Assembly: GCA_021160565.1 (NCBI GenBank)
Contig: JAGHCG010000058.1
Span: forward strand, 1-7,410
Direction of reading: 5' to 3'
Length of the DNA: 7,410 nucleotides
DNA from: a bacterium
GTDB taxonomy: Bacteria; Ratteibacteria; UBA8468; B48-G9; JAFGKM01
Below the pieces are notes generated by a model. That model searched no databases and was not told the DNA's origin. It saw only the letters and a program-made list of their open reading frames with translations. Made by a program: the position numbers and the translations under genes. This document shows positions 6,171-7,410 of the stretch, piece after piece (position 1 is the first letter of the stretch; each line of letters opens with the position of its first letter).

Positions 6171-7410
6171 TTTTTTACCGGAGGAAGTGATAAATAAAAT
6201 TGCAGCAGGAGAAGTTGTCGAAAGACCAGCATCAGTTCTTAAAGAACTGGTGGAAAATTCAATTGATGCAAAAGCAGAAAATATTAGTGTGGAAGTGAAA
6301 AATGGGGGAAAGAAACTTATAATTGTAAAAGATGATGGAGAAGGAATTGAACCCGATGATATAGAAAAAATATTTATGAGGCATGCAACAAGTAAGATAA
6401 AAGATATAGAAGACCTGTACAAAATAACTTCTCTTGGTTTCAGAGGAGAAGCACTTTACAGCGTAGGAGCAGTTTCCGATGTAATTTTAAAAAGTAGAGT
6501 GGACCACCTGGAAGAGGGAAGAGAAATCCATATAAGAGGTGGAAAGAAAATTTCAATGAAAACAGTAAACATGAGAAAAGGAACAACTGTTGAGGTGAGG
6601 GAATTGTTCTTCAATACTCCTGCCAGAAGGAAGTTTTTAAAATCGGACCAGACAGAATTCAGACATATTCTTAACATTTTCATTCCCTATACAATTGTAT
6701 GGTCTGATATTAAATTTTCTCTTATTCATAATGGAAAAGAAATTATAAAACTTTTTCCCTATCAAAATTTAACTTCCCGTTTTTCAGAAGTTTTGAATGT
6801 TGAAGAGGAAAACCTTATTTATGAAGAAGCAGAAATACCAGAGTTTAAAGTAAAATTAAAGTTGATACTGGGTAATTTAAACTTGAAAAGACCCAATAAA
6901 AATTTACAGTTTATCTTTGTAAATAAAAGACCTGTTTACAATTACTCAATTTCTTCTTCTCTGAATGATGTTTACAGAACTGTTTTACCAGATAGTGTTT
7001 TCCCTGTTTTTGCAGTTATGATAGAAATTCCTTCCGAAATGGTAGATGTAAATATTCATCCAACAAAAAGAGAAGTTAAGATAAAGGATGAGAAAAAATT
7101 GAGTTTAAAAATTTCTGAAATTGTTGCAAAGTTAATAGTGGAAAAAGGAAGACCTTCAAGGGTTGAAAAAATAAAGAAGGAAGTTGTGTTTTATAAACCA
7201 GAAATTGAAAAGAAAATTGAAGTTAAAGAAGGAATTGGAGAAAAAAGTATTTTTGAAGAACTGAAAGAGGGAAGAGAAAAAGAAGAGAGGGAAAGTTATA
7301 GAGAGAAATTAAAAGAAGCAATTTATGTGGGTATTTTTAAGAAAAAATATATCTTTTTTGAATATGGCAATTCTCTTTTTGTAATAGACCAGCATGCTGC
7401 ACATGAAAGA
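6157..7410 (+). CDS. mutL: DNA mismatch repair protein MutL, 5' part (C-terminus outside window)
   Basis: MutL is the ATP-dependent matchmaker that links MutS to strand removal; in bacteria without MutH it also nicks the new strand. The visible 418 residues start MGKVNFLPEEVINKIAAGEVVERPAS as expected. GHKL ATPase motifs are intact: ELVENSIDA (30-38) with E30 and N34, DDGEGI (59-64), RHATSKI (75-81) and LGFRGEAL (93-100). FFNTPARRKFL (151-161) and VDVNIHPTKREVKI (296-309) complete the N-terminal domain. A short Lys/Glu-rich linker (about 320-385) follows. The frame leaves the window within DQHAAHER (411-418), the start of the DQHA-x2-E-x4-E metal-binding motif of endonuclease-type MutL. Full proteins are usually about 550-650 residues. 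It overlaps mutS by 14 nt and is almost certainly co-transcribed with it. Confidence 0.97.
   Translation, partial: MGKVNFLPEEVINKIAAGEVVERPASVLKELVENSIDAKAENISVEVKNGGKKLIIVKDDGEGIEPDDIEKIFMRHATSKIKDIEDLYKITSLGFRGEALYSVGAVSDVILKSRVDHLEEGREIHIRGGKKISMKTVNMRKGTTVEVRELFFNTPARRKFLKSDQTEFRHILNIFIPYTIVWSDIKFSLIHNGKEIIKLFPYQNLTSRFSEVLNVEEENLIYEEAEIPEFKVKLKLILGNLNLKRPNKNLQFIFVNKRPVYNYSISSSLNDVYRTVLPDSVFPVFAVMIEIPSEMVDVNIHPTKREVKIKDEKKLSLKISEIVAKLIVEKGRPSRVEKIKKEVVFYKPEIEKKIEVKEGIGEKSIFEELKEGREKEERESYREKLKEAIYVGIFKKKYIFFEYGNSLFVIDQHAAHER

Noticed and set aside
6150..6683. Two minus-strand open frames opposite mutL
   Set aside because: They are antisense to the GHKL motifs of MutL, which are clearly the coding strand, and have no support of their own.
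1..7410. CRISPR array, tRNA/rRNA genes or insertion-sequence ends
   Set aside because: No regularly spaced repeats, no cloverleaf with a TTC arm that I could build, and no transposase-like frame or flanking inverted repeats were seen.

Overview
The window is an AT-rich stretch of a bacterial chromosome. Its MutS, MutL and MnmG are all of bacterial type. The lysine/glutamate/isoleucine-rich proteins and runs of A or T fit a low-GC, possibly anaerobic or thermophilic lineage, but nothing here fixes the phylum. Every gene kind found belongs to a known family. I see no phage, insertion sequence, CRISPR array or RNA gene.

Layout from left to right. (1) The 3' end of thyX (flavin-dependent thymidylate synthase) on the + strand, cut by the window edge. 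(2) A 314-base gap between convergent genes, holding a perfect 17-nt palindrome just after thyX. (3) A minus-strand MntA-HepT type toxin-antitoxin pair with a 4-nt overlap. It is preceded by an unrecognised 28-codon small ORF that has its own Shine-Dalgarno site. This unit has a near-consensus sigma-70 promoter whose -35 element overlaps the stop codon of mnmG. (4) mnmG (gidA) on the minus strand, split into two reading frames at a run of eight A; removing one A restores a 604-residue MnmG. (5) A 129-base divergent promoter region in which both mnmG and mutS have a -10-like hexamer exactly 7 nt before their ATG, suggesting leaderless mRNAs. (6) mutS and mutL on the + strand, overlapping by 14 nt; mutL runs off the right edge just as its C-terminal endonuclease motif (DQHAAHE) begins.

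Taken together: mutS-mutL is a mismatch-repair operon, probably of the MutH-independent, MutL-nuclease type. mnmG is the tRNA wobble-uridine modification gene, transcribed divergently from it. thyX makes dTMP. The toxin-antitoxin unit sits as an accessory insert between thyX and mnmG. The observations most worth checking are the mnmG frameshift, the small ORF leading the toxin-antitoxin operon, and the paired leaderless promoters.
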